The notes below the pieces were generated by a model. That model worked only from the letters and a program-made list of their open reading frames with translations, did not search any database and was not told the origin of the DNA. A program made the translations under genes and the position numbers. Source: Ashinkailepas kermadecensis (lineage: Eukaryota > Arthropoda > Thecostraca > Neolepadidae). From it: DNA of 64,000 bases. Positions 1-12,200 of the stretch are shown here, one piece after another. Positions within the stretch are counted from its first letter, which is position 1. Each line of letters opens with the position of its first letter. The stretch covers positions 336,501-400,500 of the forward strand of contig JAOTOM010005112.1 of the NCBI GenBank assembly GCA_034440615.1. Direction: 5' to 3'.

Positions 1-319
1 CGTTAACGGGCTTTCCGCCCTGTCCAGTGGCGATCCTCTTCCGTCCCTCGCGGAAAGTTTTCCACAGCTTGTCCATCCTTCGGACCACGCCGTTCAGTGA
101 GATACAGTAGACGGTGTCGTGAAACCATTTGGCGGCTACCAGCTTGCTCACCTCCCTCACCGCCTTTTCGTGTGGTGTCTTGGCAGTGGTGATATGCCGG
201 AGGACGCCAATCACACTTTTGAGAGTGGGGAGTTGCGATGCCGGGATGAACTTTGGAACTGCCGGGAACACGACATCGGGATCGATCCCGCCAGACATTG
301 CTCTGGTTTTGGGCGGCAT
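1..319 (-). CDS. Uncharacterised conserved-looking protein, N-terminal part, runs off the left edge
   Basis: An open frame starts at an ATG at 319-317 and stays open for 106 codons to the window edge. Two in-frame stop codons lie about nine codons upstream of this ATG, so it is the first possible start, unless a splice acceptor lies between. The protein begins MPPKTRAMSGGIDPD, followed by an acidic-hydrophobic stretch and then a basic, probably helical region containing VREVSKLVAAKWFHDTVYC and LWKTFREGRKR. The style recalls a family of small uncharacterised arthropod proteins, but I cannot name it or give a function. It could be a host gene or a transposon accessory gene. There is no signal peptide or membrane segment. 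A possible acceptor-like CTTACCTTGCAG lies upstream on the same strand. Confidence is moderate that it is coding and low on identity. Confidence 0.5.
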   Translation of the reverse strand, partial: MPPKTRAMSGGIDPDVVFPAVPKFIPASQLPTLKSVIGVLRHITTAKTPHEKAVREVSKLVAAKWFHDTVYCISLNGVVRRMDKLWKTFREGRKRIATGQGGKPVN

Positions 320-3300
320 CGCGGCCGTCTTCGGTTTAAGCGAAATTCATCAGTGTCGCACACCAGGACCAGGACCAGGTGTCACCAACTGCAAGGTAAG
401 AGAAACAGGTTAGGCACAGTCAAGCGGAGTTTTCAAGGTGCAATCGGATCGGAAGAGGAGATCGGATAACGTTCATCAACGGATGATGCTTAAAAGGGAT
501 TAACTTTTACAGGTAATTTAACGATATTTACTGCACACTCAATTTACCTTTTGTCACGGTCATTGAGTACCTACTGAATATAATAGCGTACAGCGCGCCG
601 GTGAGTGACCTACCCGGGGAGTCACAGGGGCCTTGCCCCCCCGAACGATCTAATTTAAGCCTTTTAGCTGCCAAAATTGATTTTTCCGCTCGAAAATGTT
701 AGTTTTACCGAAAAATGTATCGTTGCATGGAAAGACTTGTTTCAAAACCCTCAGAGAGCAAACCGCCCCCCCTCTCCGGTAGCAAAAGCGTGAATTGGCG
801 ACCCATTTCGCCGGTGTTTTGGGCCGTGGCCCCATCCCTGAGCAAAATCCTGGCTACGTGCCGGGTATCCGTGCAGTGTTAGCCGCCGCGCTGCCGATAG
901 AGGCGATTTTCAGCCGCCGGGCGGTGGGCCGGCCGCCCTTATGGCGCCGTGCCTGCGCCCCGCGCCGAGCGGCGCCGGACACGAAAAAGTAATTTGGCCC
1001 TAGTAGGTTTTTTTGGAAGATCGAAACAGAATATATATTGGAAAAATGCTTAAAATTGTCTGAAATATATATCCCCCGATGGACACATGCGAATTCCAAA
1101 ATTGCCAAATTATCCCCCCCCTACCAATGTCTTTATTACCTTTTCTTCAATTGTTTTGCCTGTCCTTTTCTTTGTTTTTGTTTTTGTTTTTTTTTATAAT
1201 TTTTGTTTAAAGGTCCGCCACCCAAGATCAGATGACCAGGAGCGCCCCCTCCTCTTACCCAACGACTGAAACACCTTAAGTTAACACCATAAAATAAACA
1301 GTAAAGTCGCGGCACTCCCAGCTAAGAGATGGAAAACAAATCAATAAGCATACAAAGCACCCGGTATTAAAGCAATAAAACGAATAATAAAGAATGCTGT
1401 AAGTAGTCCTACGCAAAGGTGGCGTATGACTGTCCCCAGATCCATCCCAATAAGAAGTTAAGGTCTAAACTATAATATTAGTAGCTAGTTTGTGGACAAA
1501 TGGTAGTGAGCACTCCTAATTTGAATTATTTTTTTTTTACTTTGGCCCCTCCCACAACTCCATCCAGCTAAGCATAGGCTTGTTGCTGGGTGGAGTGTGG
1601 GAGGAAATGCTTCTTCTGATGCTAATCACTCGAATGGTTCTCGTGACCATTTCTAGCTTTAAGTCAATATCGTGGACATTGTCATATCATTAGCCTCGTT
1701 ATCATTAGCCTTTTTAATCTCAGCACGTACATTGTGAATGAAAAGTTTATCTTCGAGAAGAGTATTATTAAATCGCCACAGCCCAGGTAGTTTCTTATTT
1801 GCACACAACATAATATCAAGATTAACCAAGCCATGGTGGCTTCAAACACCTGATTTCGATGCACTATAATGCATGATGCTGTAACAAATAATTACTACTG
1901 AACATGTAGTCAAGTCTTGATTTTTGAAGAGGTTTAAGTTGCCGCCAAGTATACGTAGCAGTTCTAGGATATGTATCATGCCAAATGTCCACGAATTCAA
2001 GTTCGTTTAACATGTGATGTACATTTTTCGTTGTTAGATTTGGTCTGTAATCAGCTGAATCAGCGTCTAAGTGCTATAATGGTACATTTAAATATCCATA
2101 AATCATAGTGTGATTTAATTATATTGCAGTCAGTTCTTTTAGTCGATGTCTGAGGGATCGAAACAAAACATAGACTTAATCTAAGTGGTGACGTTGAGTT
2201 GATGCGTACAGCGCCACTAGTATTATTATCGCACATTCAAACGTCAATTTAGCTGTTATTAATCTTCCTTTGCCATCTGCAAACACATTTTGCACATTAC
2301 ACACCAGTTTCCACGATCGTGGAAATAATATTGCTACACCAGTATCGTGTGTGTTTTCGCCATGAATGAAGAACGTGTTTGATCCCCATTAATTTCCCCA
2401 AGTTTCTTGGTCTTTAATATTGGAGTGGGCCTTCTGCTAAACCGCAATATCATGAGGATAATTTATTTGCAGAAATCTGAACAAAGTCCTCATTTTGTCA
2501 TCACGCCGTATTCCCCTGGCAGCAAACGCTAGCACATTTAACTTGAGAAGTATTATATTAAGATGTATGCCCAAAGATGCTTAACACCATACATCGCCTA
2601 AATATTTATGTAGTGCACCAGCTGTTGCCGCGGTCGGCTTTGCCAAGGTCTAAATGCAAAGTATGGCCCATACTAGCTGCCCATGGTCCTAACCCCCAAG
2701 TCCCAAACCCATCCCAACCCACTAGAACGGTAATAATCGACCTAACCGATGCACCAATCCTGCTGCAAGAACAGCTTGCCCCGAGCCCACGAGCCGGCCG
2801 CCCGCCACAAGCCGGATCGACGGCCGCTGACCGGCACGGCTGCCCCACATCGGCACCCCGCCGACCCGGCCACGTCCTTGTCCATTCGTACGGCAACCAA
2901 CTGTGATCGGACAAACACAACACAAAACTACAACACACAGCAGCGAGCACATGCATCAAACACACATACATTTAAAAACGCCAATGACAAACAGTATACT
3001 GGAATTACAGCAAGATGACTTTTATAGCACATTAAAAGTTTATATATGTTCATCGATAGCAATATTTGATATTATTCCCTAAAACTTAACATTGCAGTTA
3101 TTTCAAGTTATTTAGACTTATTCCTCCCAGATCTTGTACCAGTTTAATACTAATTCATCATTATTATAACTGTATACGTCCACGTTAACTCGTTATCATA
3201 GCTATTCTAACGTCATCTGGGATATTCTAAGCTACATCTCACTCAGATAAACAACCGAGACCAACATGAGCAAGCTCCATATGATGAGCTAATTACAGTT

Positions 3301-3879
3301 AGGAGCTCCGACGAAAAACAGGTGATCACATAACGTCGCTAGCGACCACCACGATCACCTGATGCTGAAGTCCGAGGTCCGCGACCGCCGCAGGCTGCAG
3401 CACCGGCGACACCACGTCCGACCTTGGCGGCCCCGGCACCCCCGCCGCCACCACGACCGACGCTTTTGTCTCGCCCGCGGCCGAGTTCACCACTGCCATC
3501 CTCGTCAGCACTGCCATCGGTGCCATGACTTTCGCTGGCAGCACTCTCTCCTCAATACTTCACGATGTGTGCCGCGAACAGCACCGCCAAGTCGTACGAG
3601 CCGAAGTGCGTCCGCAGAAAGACCCCGAACGCCCTCGCCGGGCTTATCGCCATCCCCACCGCCGCCACCTCTGGGGGCCCACCGGCGTCGTCAACATCAC
3701 GGTTAGATTGTTGCAGCCTAGGTGCGCTGCTACCTTCGCTCGGGAGTGGCGGCCCCCGGCGAGCACCGCCCGACGCGCCGGACCGTAGCCCGTCTCGGCC
3801 ACCGCCGCCTCCATCATCAGCACGAGACCGCACATCTCGAAGCGTCCACGTATGCGTTCCGCGGCCGATCAGCCGCTGT
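320..3879. other. No gene seen; AT-rich intergenic DNA with GC-rich patches
   Basis: Short open frames here show no recognisable domain. A GC-rich patch at about 784-1000 contains the string CAAAATCCTGGCTACG, which recurs in similar form on the opposite strand near 7345, so it may be an interspersed repeat. Around 1170-1205 is a T-rich tract. Around 2640-2900 and 3340-3860 the composition turns GC-rich with overlapping open frames on both strands, which is typical of low-complexity DNA and not of a gene. Confidence 0.5.
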
Positions 3880-4441
3880 AGATCATCCGTGACGTCGAAG
3901 GCGAAATTCGCACAACCTCTCTGTTTCCTGCAGAACATTCGACATCTCCTCGTGAACAACATATAGATGTTCCCTGCCTTCTTCGCACTGATCAAGGCAT
4001 TATAAATCAGTAGCCGGGCATGAATCAGAGACTTGGTATTAAATAACGGCGCCAGCTGACGGCGACTGCTCTTCCGATCGCCAGCCAGATAAATGCGCTC
4101 CATTCGCCGCCCACCAGCTCAAAACGGCGATCGAAGATTTCATCTCAGGTCTTTCTTCTGCTGAACTTCCGAATGATTATGTCATCCTCTTGTAGTCGAT
4201 GGGCTAATTCTATTTCACTGTATGACATATGCAGATCGGAAAATCTCACACTCAAAATTTGCACAAGTAGCTCTTCCGTGTGTTCGTCCTTCCTCGGTCG
4301 TTCAAATTCAGTGCAAGTGAAAATAAGTGAATTTAGTCCGCGATTATTATCGATTTCCCTACCGGTTCCCTTAATTTCGCACATCTTCGTGCTCCTCTCT
4401 GTCATTTGTCGGAGCCCTCGGATTACTTGGCCCTTTTCCAT
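3880..4441 (-). pseudogene. Decayed LINE ORF1-like (RNA-binding/coiled-coil type) remnant
   Basis: The frame at 4441-4145 reads through NSLIFTCTEFERP, HTEELLVQILS, DLHMSYSEIELAHRL and IIIRKFSRRKT. This order resembles the central and C-terminal part of arthropod LINE ORF1 proteins of the transposase-22/L1-ORF1 type, where an RRNNLIFxGxPE-like motif is followed by an AHRxG-like motif and a VKF-like strand. Shifted frames at about 4020-3880 continue with pieces such as GNIYMLF and a VLQETERLCEF-like frame, consistent with the end of the same protein. Stops and frameshifts break it. Family assignment is from the motif pattern only. Confidence 0.45.
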
Positions 4442-4612
4442 TACTTAGAATGGAAAAGAAAAAACTTCTCCTGGTGCCTCTGCATGCACACCGAGGTAAA
4501 AATGGTATTAAAAGAACATGCGTATTGCAAAAAAAAGAGGAAAACTGGCCCAAAATGGACCAAAATTGATGATCTTACAAACAGATCCGAGAAATACGTC
4601 TTAAGACACTAC

Positions 4613-5045
4613 CCAGACAGACAGACAGACATGTATTAAGGCCATCCACAATCAGCTCGTGGCTATTACAGCCTCACGTCATACAAATAAAAAGAGGTCG
4701 GCAGAAGTATCATACATTCAGATATTGTCTACAAGCAGCCATAAAAGCAAACACATAAAATGGGCGCTAAGTGCCTCCACAGTCCGGGTTCCTACGCAGG
4801 TGACGCTTTAGGTGCGGTCCAAACAGGGGGATGGGTAGCCGCGTCAGATCGGGCGGCAAGGCATTATATTGTCTAGCCGCGCGACTACAAAATCGTCGCT
4901 TGCCCATGTCGGTTCGCGATCTGGGCACGTGCAGATCGCTGTCTTGCCTGGTGGACCTGTCACGTGTCTGTGATACCAGAGCAAATTCACAGGCTAGTGA
5001 CTCTGGTTCACCCAGGCGACGCACCTTGTGCAGTCCCAGTTGCAC
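4613..5045 (-). pseudogene. 3' end of a non-LTR retrotransposon: RT C-terminal tail plus 3' UTR and CAGA/TCTG simple-repeat tail
   Basis: The frame 5045-4767 encodes 92 residues. It contains SDLHVPRSRTDMGKRRF, then RAARQYNALPPDLTRLP and PLFGPHLKRHLR, the usual ending of CR1/RTE-like reverse transcriptase proteins (an LxVPRxRTxxGRRxF stretch, then AARxWNxLPxxI, then FKxxLKxHL). The frame ends at a TAG and is followed on the minus strand by about 130 bp of 3' UTR. The remnant then terminates in a short (TCTG)n tract at 4613-4630, resembling the simple 3' tail that LINEs of these clades carry. The element is strongly 5'-truncated, since no RT core motifs are seen upstream. Confidence 0.65.
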
Positions 5046-8000
5046 TCACTGAGCAAGTTTCATTTAAATATCTCTTTATGTTTATGTGTTATGACAAACA
5101 TCTGCTATGCTGACCATGTGCACTCTTCCAGTCCACGGAGTCGTTGAGTCTGTGGGAGAATTCAGGGTTCAAGGGCCTAAATAACTATTATACGCGCATG
5201 GTGGGCCATGAATGATCCAGGGACCACCTGGACTCCGTGCTTCAGCTGCACCGCTTAGAACGTATGACGTATGCATGGTTCTACTGATTCGGGTCTGCAA
5301 GTGCGCATAGTGGTCGTGTTGGCCATAACCGAGCTGTGCCTAATCCGCCTCAGCTCAGCCATACTTCGTCCTAGCCAAACAAGCACAGCAGTCTGGGGCC
5401 ATGAGGGGTGAACGGGTGCGGTAAACAGCGGACATTTTGTAGAGCTCAGGGAGTTCCTCAGAGACTATGACCAGACGCTTAACGAACATCTAAACAGCGA
5501 TAGGCCACAATTCATCGGAACAGCGAAGATCATTCAAAGCGAATTGATTGAACGTATCCCTACCGTTGCTAACTGAAGCGGAGGTGTTGGTTCGGAGGTG
5601 AATGCTGCACCGTTCGTGACAGTGGGCGCCGATGAGACCGCTGATTGCAGCACACAGCGCCAGGTAGTAGTAACATTTAGATGCGTAGACGAGAAGGGAG
5701 AATGCGGGAGATGCTCCGTGGATTACGCACGGTCTATGGATGCTGTGACGCTGAGTATGTAGGTGATCTGATCATGTATGTGTGCCGTCAGTTCTCGAGC
5801 ATGGATTGAAAGCCAGTTTCTCAGGCCTATGGTGGGGCTAGCGTTATAAGTGGAGAGAAGAGTGGTACCCGGGCTCCGATGAAAAAAAAACTATCAACGG
5901 CCGCATTGATACATTGTTTTGCACATTAGTCGAACCTGACGCTTATGGATAGGGTAAAAACACTAGAAGTGTGCCGGTTTTGCTGCGGGGTACGCGCTTT
6001 TCATACAGTCTTCGAAATGCCCAAAGAGATCTCTAGCTTCTGGTTCGATGTGGCAACGGAAGACAAATGTGCGGTGGAAGTGACACGAGATGGCAGCATA
6101 AGGAGAGAGCTGTACATGCCATACTGCAGAACCTGCCGGTACTTGTAATTTGTTTCAACACCATCATTGATGTTGTGAATGGTTTCGAGTTGCCGAGCAT
6201 ATTAGTGCTGATGGTGGCCTACTAGGCTATTTGGCGACCAAGTTCTTACAGTGTACAACCATTTTTATAAGCATTTACATTTTTTTCCAAGACAGGCATG
6301 CTGTTCCAAAAACTACAGTCCTATAGCATTAGCATAAGCATAGCTCTGTCTTCGCTCCATGGCTTCGATAAGCAGCTGCATGCACTTATGTATGACGAGC
6401 ACTTCCACGAACTACCAGAAGAGGACGTTGAAAGTGGGGTGCCTCCGTCTGGTGGTGCTATCTCGCATAAACGCGCGTACTATTTCGGATCTGTAGCTGC
6501 TGGGCGTATTCATCATTCAGATCAAAACGGTGAGGCTGAACGTAAATAAATGCATTTTCTTGTCATGTATTGACTTTGAGTACTTCAAAGCTAAATCATC
6601 CGAGGATAGCTCTGCTCCTTCTGCTGGGAAGAGACTACACCAATGAAAACGCGATTTGGCAGCGCTGAAAACCGAGCCAGAAGCTAGATTTGAGGCTTCA
6701 CTGATTTGCATATTGGCCATCCATTGTGCATAGTGCGTCCCTCCTAGTGATGTCAAAATTTATAAAGCTCGTGCTGGCTATTAATAAACAACAAGTATCG
6801 GAAGGAAGGACGTTTCCGGTTCTTGGCTGCATTAAAAACGTCTCTCGAAACACCATGGGTCAGGAACGATTGACAGCTCTGGGAGAGCTTAATATATAAT
6901 CGGAATTACTCATGAACCTTCCGAGACCAGGGGAGCTAGGGGAGCGCGTCATCGACAAGTTCATTAGGCAGAAGTGTCGAATTGGCCTCATATACGGCCA
7001 GCCGGTGGCGTAAGCCGTTCATTTCGCGGTGGTCGCATTTGTGCGTTGAACAGGTAATCATGCATAAAAAGCTGCTAAGTGCAGATGGAAAAACAAGACA
7101 AGGCACGAACGGGATTTGTTGAAGCTTACCTGGCAACTTCTTCCGGCACCATTTCTTGGAGAAATCACGATTACGCGAAACCCTCACTATTTGAAGTCAC
7201 GTCACGTCACTATTTGAAGTCACGTCACGTGTTGCCGCAGTGCGCACGGCCCGGATATATTAGTCAAGCTCTGTCTGTGATATTATATTTAAATATTTAT
7301 CTTAAACCTACGTGGAATATTCTCTGTACATTGTTCAGCACTACTGATCGCGTAGCCAGGATTTCGTCCAGGGGGCGAACATCTGAAGAGACCCATGCAA
7401 GCTGGACAGGGTTCCTGACGGATGAATAGGTTCCCTGAGAGCCAGAAAGGACTGACCTGGCTATTCCTGAGCTTTGGGATTGGCACCTCAGGGATCTGGG
7501 CCCTCTGGGAGCTAAGAGAGTCACTCAGAACTGGCGATGGGTGCGGGGAATAGTGAGGGCCACTAACATAAAAACATATCCTTTATAGACATAAATGCTT
7601 CCGAGGACTGGGAAGGTCAGCCACCGCAACTTCAGCGGCGGCGACCACCTCTTTGGCCACGGCCACCCCAACGGCCACAGCCGTCCTAGCGGTGGCGACC
7701 ACCCAAGCGGCCTAACAGCTGCTTCAGTAGCTACAATCGCTCCAGCGATGGCGTAAAAGACAGTCCAGCGATAGGTGTGACGACGGCCACTTCAGCGGTG
7801 CCAGTTGCTTCGCCTCGCACCGGCGTGACACCGGTTAGGCAAAAAGAAAGAAAGAAAAGTAATTTACAGGATGCTGTTTGTTGGCATATATGGTCAGGCA
7901 TGTTGCTCGTCTTTCCCCGGTCCCAAAATCTTGCACTGATTTTCCACACTGGTATTGGCGCTTCATTTTGAGGAAATATGAAGGTATGAATAGGCGCAAC

Positions 8001-8513
8001 AATGTGGGTCTCAGAGGCGCAGCCAAGTGCAAGAGGTGACAGCCTCTCCCACTTTAGCAACCAAACATACACTACATCAAACAAGAAACTATGAGATTTT
8101 CTCCACTCAAAACCCTAAATTTTCGGCGCGATTCGCGCACCGACACCGGTTCTTGTTTCATTACATTCTTTTAGTCGGACCCCACTTAGCAAAGTACTGG
8201 CTGCGCCACTGGTGAATCGCACCTTTAACATGAATATCCTCCCTAATAAAGTATGCTTAAACGTGGCGGACAACAGAAAGAAGCGATTGTATCAATGGAG
8301 ATGAGCAATCGTTTCTTTGTTTTTTCGCAGGGTAATATTCATGCCATCACTATGGATGTGTTAATGCCCAGTTTCTGTAATATATTTATTTTGATAGTTA
8401 ATGTCGACTGTTAAAGGGTTTTTTTTCGGTCTTTACTGGACTGTGCAATCTTAAACCTTGCATCAGCCACACCAGCGTTCAGTGCCATATTTTCCTACGC
8501 ATATCATCATTTG
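5046..8513. other. No confident gene; small repeats only
   Basis: Apart from the short frame at 5945-6148 I see no gene. A tandem duplication of a 24-bp unit containing CACTATTTGAAGTCACGTCA lies near 7188-7230. A degenerate GC-rich repeat built on GGCGACCAC/GGCCAC motifs spans about 7620-7820. A possible interspersed repeat with TAGCCAGGATTTCGTCCAGG lies near 7350. Confidence 0.45.
5945..6148 (+). CDS. Possible small cysteine-pair protein or exon, unrecognised
   Basis: This frame of 67 codons starts at an ATG and ends at TAA. It has two widely spaced CxxC pairs, Cys10/Cys13 (CRFC) and Cys61/Cys64 (CRTC), which could bind one zinc ion, with a mixed polar region between them. The residue mix looks more protein-like than nearby random frames. 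There is no known family I can name, no clear promoter, and the frame is short enough to occur by chance. I list it as a candidate only. Confidence 0.15.
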   Translation: MDRVKTLEVCRFCCGVRAFHTVFEMPKEISSFWFDVATEDKCAVEVTRDGSIRRELYMPYCRTCRYL

Positions 8514-8521
8514 TACCTCTT

Positions 8522-8592
<71 letters not shown>

Positions 8593-9205
8593 GTCTCTGT
8601 CTCTGTCTCTGTCTCTGTCTCTGTCTCTGTCTCTGTCTCTGTCTCTGTCTCTGTCTCTGTCTCTGTCTCTGTCTCTGTCTCTGTCTCTGTCTCTGTCTCT
8701 GTCTCTGTCTCTGTCTCTGTCTCTGTCTCTGTCTCTGTCTCTGTCTCTGTCTCTGTCTCTGTCTCTGTCCCCGTCCCTGTCTCCTGTCTCTGTCCCTGTC
8801 CCGTCCCTGTCTCTGTCCCTGTCTCTGTCTCTGTCTCTGTCTCTGTTCTGTCTCTGTCTCTGTCTCTGTCTCTGTCTCTGTCTCTGTCTCTGTCCTCTGT
8901 CCGTCCTGTCTCTGTCTCTGTCCCTGTCTCTGTCTCTGTCTCTGTCCCCGTCCCTGTCTCTGTCTCTGTCCCCGTCTGTCTCTGTCTCTGTCTCTGTCTC
9001 TGTCCCTGTTCCCTGTCTCTGTCTCTGTCTCTGTCTCTGTCTCTGTCTCTGTCTCTGTCCCCGTCCCTGTCTCTGTCTCTGTCTCTGTCTCTGTCTCTGT
9101 CCCCGTCTCCGTCTCTGTCTCTCTGTCTCTGTCTCTGTCTCTGTCTCTGTCTCTGTCTCTGTCTCTGTCTCTGTCGTCTCGTCTCTGTCTCTGTCTCTGT
9201 CTCTG

Positions 9206-9288
<83 letters not shown>
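8514..9288. repeat. Compound microsatellite: (CT)n, (TCTCTG)n, interrupted, then (CT)n
   Basis: A pure CT tract at about 8522-8585 passes into a long perfect hexamer run of TCTCTG to about 8768. A more variable section follows with CCCTGT and CCGTCC interruptions, and the array closes with a second CT tract at about 9226-9286. The block is therefore roughly symmetric: dinucleotide at both ends and hexamer in the middle. It is open in several frames on both strands only because the unit has no stop codon; these frames are not genes. Confidence 0.95.
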
Positions 9289-9289
<1 letters not shown>

Positions 9290-9290
<1 letters not shown>

Positions 9291-9690
9291 GATGAGGGCC
9301 CCTCCTCATTGGCTCCGGGACTCTTTTCACGGGCCTTTCACTTTAGACAGACCGTCCCGGTCTTCCTAGAGACCCTTCACCTTGGCCTAACCCGAGGCCC
9401 TCAAACTCTGACCGTGGGCAGTCTCCATTCACCCTGAGACCCTCTTCATCGACTCGGAGCCGTCTATATCAGTCCCGGACCTCTTAATCGAACGAGGGGC
9501 TCCAGACATTGGATCACCAATGAGGGGTCCCCCGCATCGGCTCAGGGGCCCTTCACAACGACCTCGGCTCTATCAAGCCTCTCAAGATGTCAGGGGCCCT
9601 CTAACTCACTAGGACCACCAGCTGTCAAGTGGGGCAGGGTCCCCATCAGCTATGAAGGAGCATTAGTTCCCACTGATCCGTCCAGCTCCC
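9290..9690. repeat. Probable decayed GC-rich tandem repeat
   Basis: Recurring GAGGGGCCC, GACCCTTCAC, GGGGCCCTTCAC and GGGGCCCTCTAAC motifs appear about every 28-31 bp, but no two copies agree well. It lies between the CT microsatellite and the clearer 19-bp array and may be an older array. Confidence 0.4.
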
Positions 9691-10009
9691 GAACCATTAT
9701 TTTTTTGTTCGCGTTCGAAAATCGAAATGGGCAATTGGGCGATTGTCGTATTATGGATTTTTAACCCTGTTTTAACCCCTCGAATGGATTACTTTCGAAA
9801 CTATGAGAAAACACATGCCTCTTGTCTTTTGTCTGCGCTTATGCCTTGGGCTTGTATGCGTTTGGGATCTACCTTGATTATTTGTCCCGGAATCGCCCTG
9901 ATTATCAATATTGAAGCACGAAATCGTACCTCTCCTGTGAGGAACACCCGGTCACTGCACTGGAACAGGAAGTGACCCCACTCGATAGGCACCGTTCAAT
10001 CCCAATTCT

Positions 10010-11330
10010 GAGACCCTCACTCCCAATAGGGCACTCCCTATTGGCAGTGTCCTATTGGAACTCGCCACTGGAATGGCATCTTACGCAATGAGGAACACTC
10101 CGTCTATTGAGGGAGATCTCATCCGTTGTGAGGTACATACTATGTCAATGGAGAGGAACCTCATCAATGGGTGGTCTCCTATATAATGTCGGAACACCCC
10201 GTTTAATTCGGGACACCCCGTGTAATACGAAGCACCCTGTATCAGGAGAGGGGTGCCCCATAAATGAGGATCATCCTGCATACTGAGGGACATCCCGTAT
10301 AACAAGGTGCACATCATCTAATGAGGGCCAAGCTGCCTAGGTTGGGGTATCCTGTCTAATGGGGGATCCCTGTCTAATGAGGGGTGCATTACTTAATGGG
10401 GACATCCTGTCTAATTGGAGGCACCTCGTCGAATGAGTAACACTGTCTAATAGGAGAAATCCTGCGACATGAGGGGATCCTGCCAAATAAGTAGCGCCTT
10501 GTCAAACGAGAGCCAGCCCGTCCAATGAGGGCACTCTGCCTAATGAAAGACTCCTTGCATAATGAGGGATACCCTGCAAACTGAGGGACACCTCGTCTAA
10601 TGAGAGGCACCATGTCTAATGAGGGGCAACATCCCCAACTAAGGTCACTACACCCAATGAGGGACATCCTGTCCAATGAAGGGCACCATGTCTAATGAGG
10701 GGCTCCCTGCCTAATGAGTGGCACCCCGCCTGATGAGGAGCACTCTATCTAACGAGGAGTACCCAATCCAATGAGGGGAATCCTGGGGTACCACTTATTG
10801 CAGTCAGGGGTACCACTTATTGAGAGGTTAAAGACAGCCCTTTTGAGGAAGGGCAGGTACCCCATTCATTGGCGAGTACGCCATTTATCAAATGACTTCC
10901 ATTCTTGTGAGGGATAACATCATTCAATGAAGGTTGCCACTTATATTCAGGGGACTCCGTTCAGCGTCGGGTACTCGTCCAGTGAAGGGTACTCTGTTCA
11001 GTGCGGGGTACACCGCCTGGTACAGGGCATCACACAGTGAGAGTACCCCGCTAGTGGAAGGGCGCTCAATCTAATAAGTGGCAACTCATATGGTGCGATG
11101 GACACCGTTCAGCAGGGAACACCGTTAAATGTAGAGGGTGGGGCATCCCACAAATATAAAGGTACCACATCACAAGAGGAGCACCACACCACTGGAGAGG
11201 CACCACACCACTGGCAAGGTACCTCACCACCAGAGAGTGTACCCCGCTCAATGAAGGATACCGTGCTGAAATAATTCACCCAGTCCGGTGAGAGGTACAC
11301 TTATTAACGCACCCCCTAAACAATGATACA
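10010..11330 (+). repeat. Old, highly diverged 19-bp minisatellite
   Basis: The consensus core is CTAATGAGGGGCACCCTGT. Around 10660-10760 successive copies fall exactly 19 bp apart, with variants such as CCAATGAAGGGCACCATGT and CTGATGAGGAGCACTCTAT. Before and after this stretch the copies are further decayed by indels. The array fades towards about 11330. No coding capacity is supported. Confidence 0.75.
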
Positions 11331-11639
11331 CCACTTGGTATGGTCTACATATATGATGAATAAGTCCTGCTTGACTGGATGCCCCGGAGTTATTATTTTT
11401 GAAACAATCTTGGGACTGGTACCAAAAGCAGTAGTGTACCTAGAATTTGCATCAGGAGGGGACAGGAAAGGGATTTGAAGGGGTCCCCCATTCTAAGAAA
11501 GACATCGGACTTAGACCACTATTTCCTGAAAGCGGTCCTTTTTAAGTACAACTGAAATTAGTGACGACGTAATTTCCCAACGTAGAGGGCCCATCCTACT
11601 ACCATCGTTTCAAAATCACCGGATTTCATTCTCCTCTCC

Positions 11640-12200
11640 TGCTCAAAGTGTTTCTGGTATTTCGGTATCCGGTCGTGCCTCTAGTATTTGTTCCGGTACC
11701 TAAGCAGGGACACAGAAAAACAAAACGGGACACGGAGCAGTTTGTCAGGGTAGCACGTTATTTTTTGGGCCCTACGCGAATTATCGTGTCTCTGGCGCGA
11801 TTTTGGGGCTTCAAAGCGATTTTCCGGGCAAGGTTTGATTTGTTGGTGTGCCTGCCTTACTTTTCGAGGTCCCGGCTTGGTTTGTTTTAGGTCCCAGTGT
11901 ATTTTTGGGGGCCCCGGCGATATTTTTCTGGACCTTGACCCATTTTTTATTCGAGCCCCGGCACGTTTCTCTGGGGCCCACCACCTTTCAGAAGGGCAAT
12001 TTATCTTTCCCCTTCGGTACACCACTGGCATCACGTCGCTTTTCTAGGGCCCCAGCCTGCTGTTTTTTAGGCCCTCATGCCGCCTTTGTGGTCCGGTGTG
12101 ATTTGAGGGCCCAGTGCATCTTGAGGGCCTCCGGTCTGTTTTGATGAGCTTCCGGTGTATTTATTCAGGGGTTCCGCGCATATTTGAAACCTCTGTCGCT
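11640..12200 (+). repeat. Diverged ~21-bp minisatellite with ATTTTT...GGCCCCGG core
   Basis: Units such as ATTTTTGGGGGCCCCGGCGA and ATTTTTCTGGACCTTGACCC follow each other at about 21 bp, most clearly at 11800-12000. The same motif type recurs at 56005-56160, about 44 kb away in the same orientation. This points to one dispersed minisatellite family or a repeat carried inside a mobile element. Confidence 0.6.

Noticed and set aside
8458..9437. Ser/Val- or Arg/Asp-rich protein over the CT/TCTCTG tract
   Set aside because: This is a translation of a microsatellite; both strands are open for the same reason.
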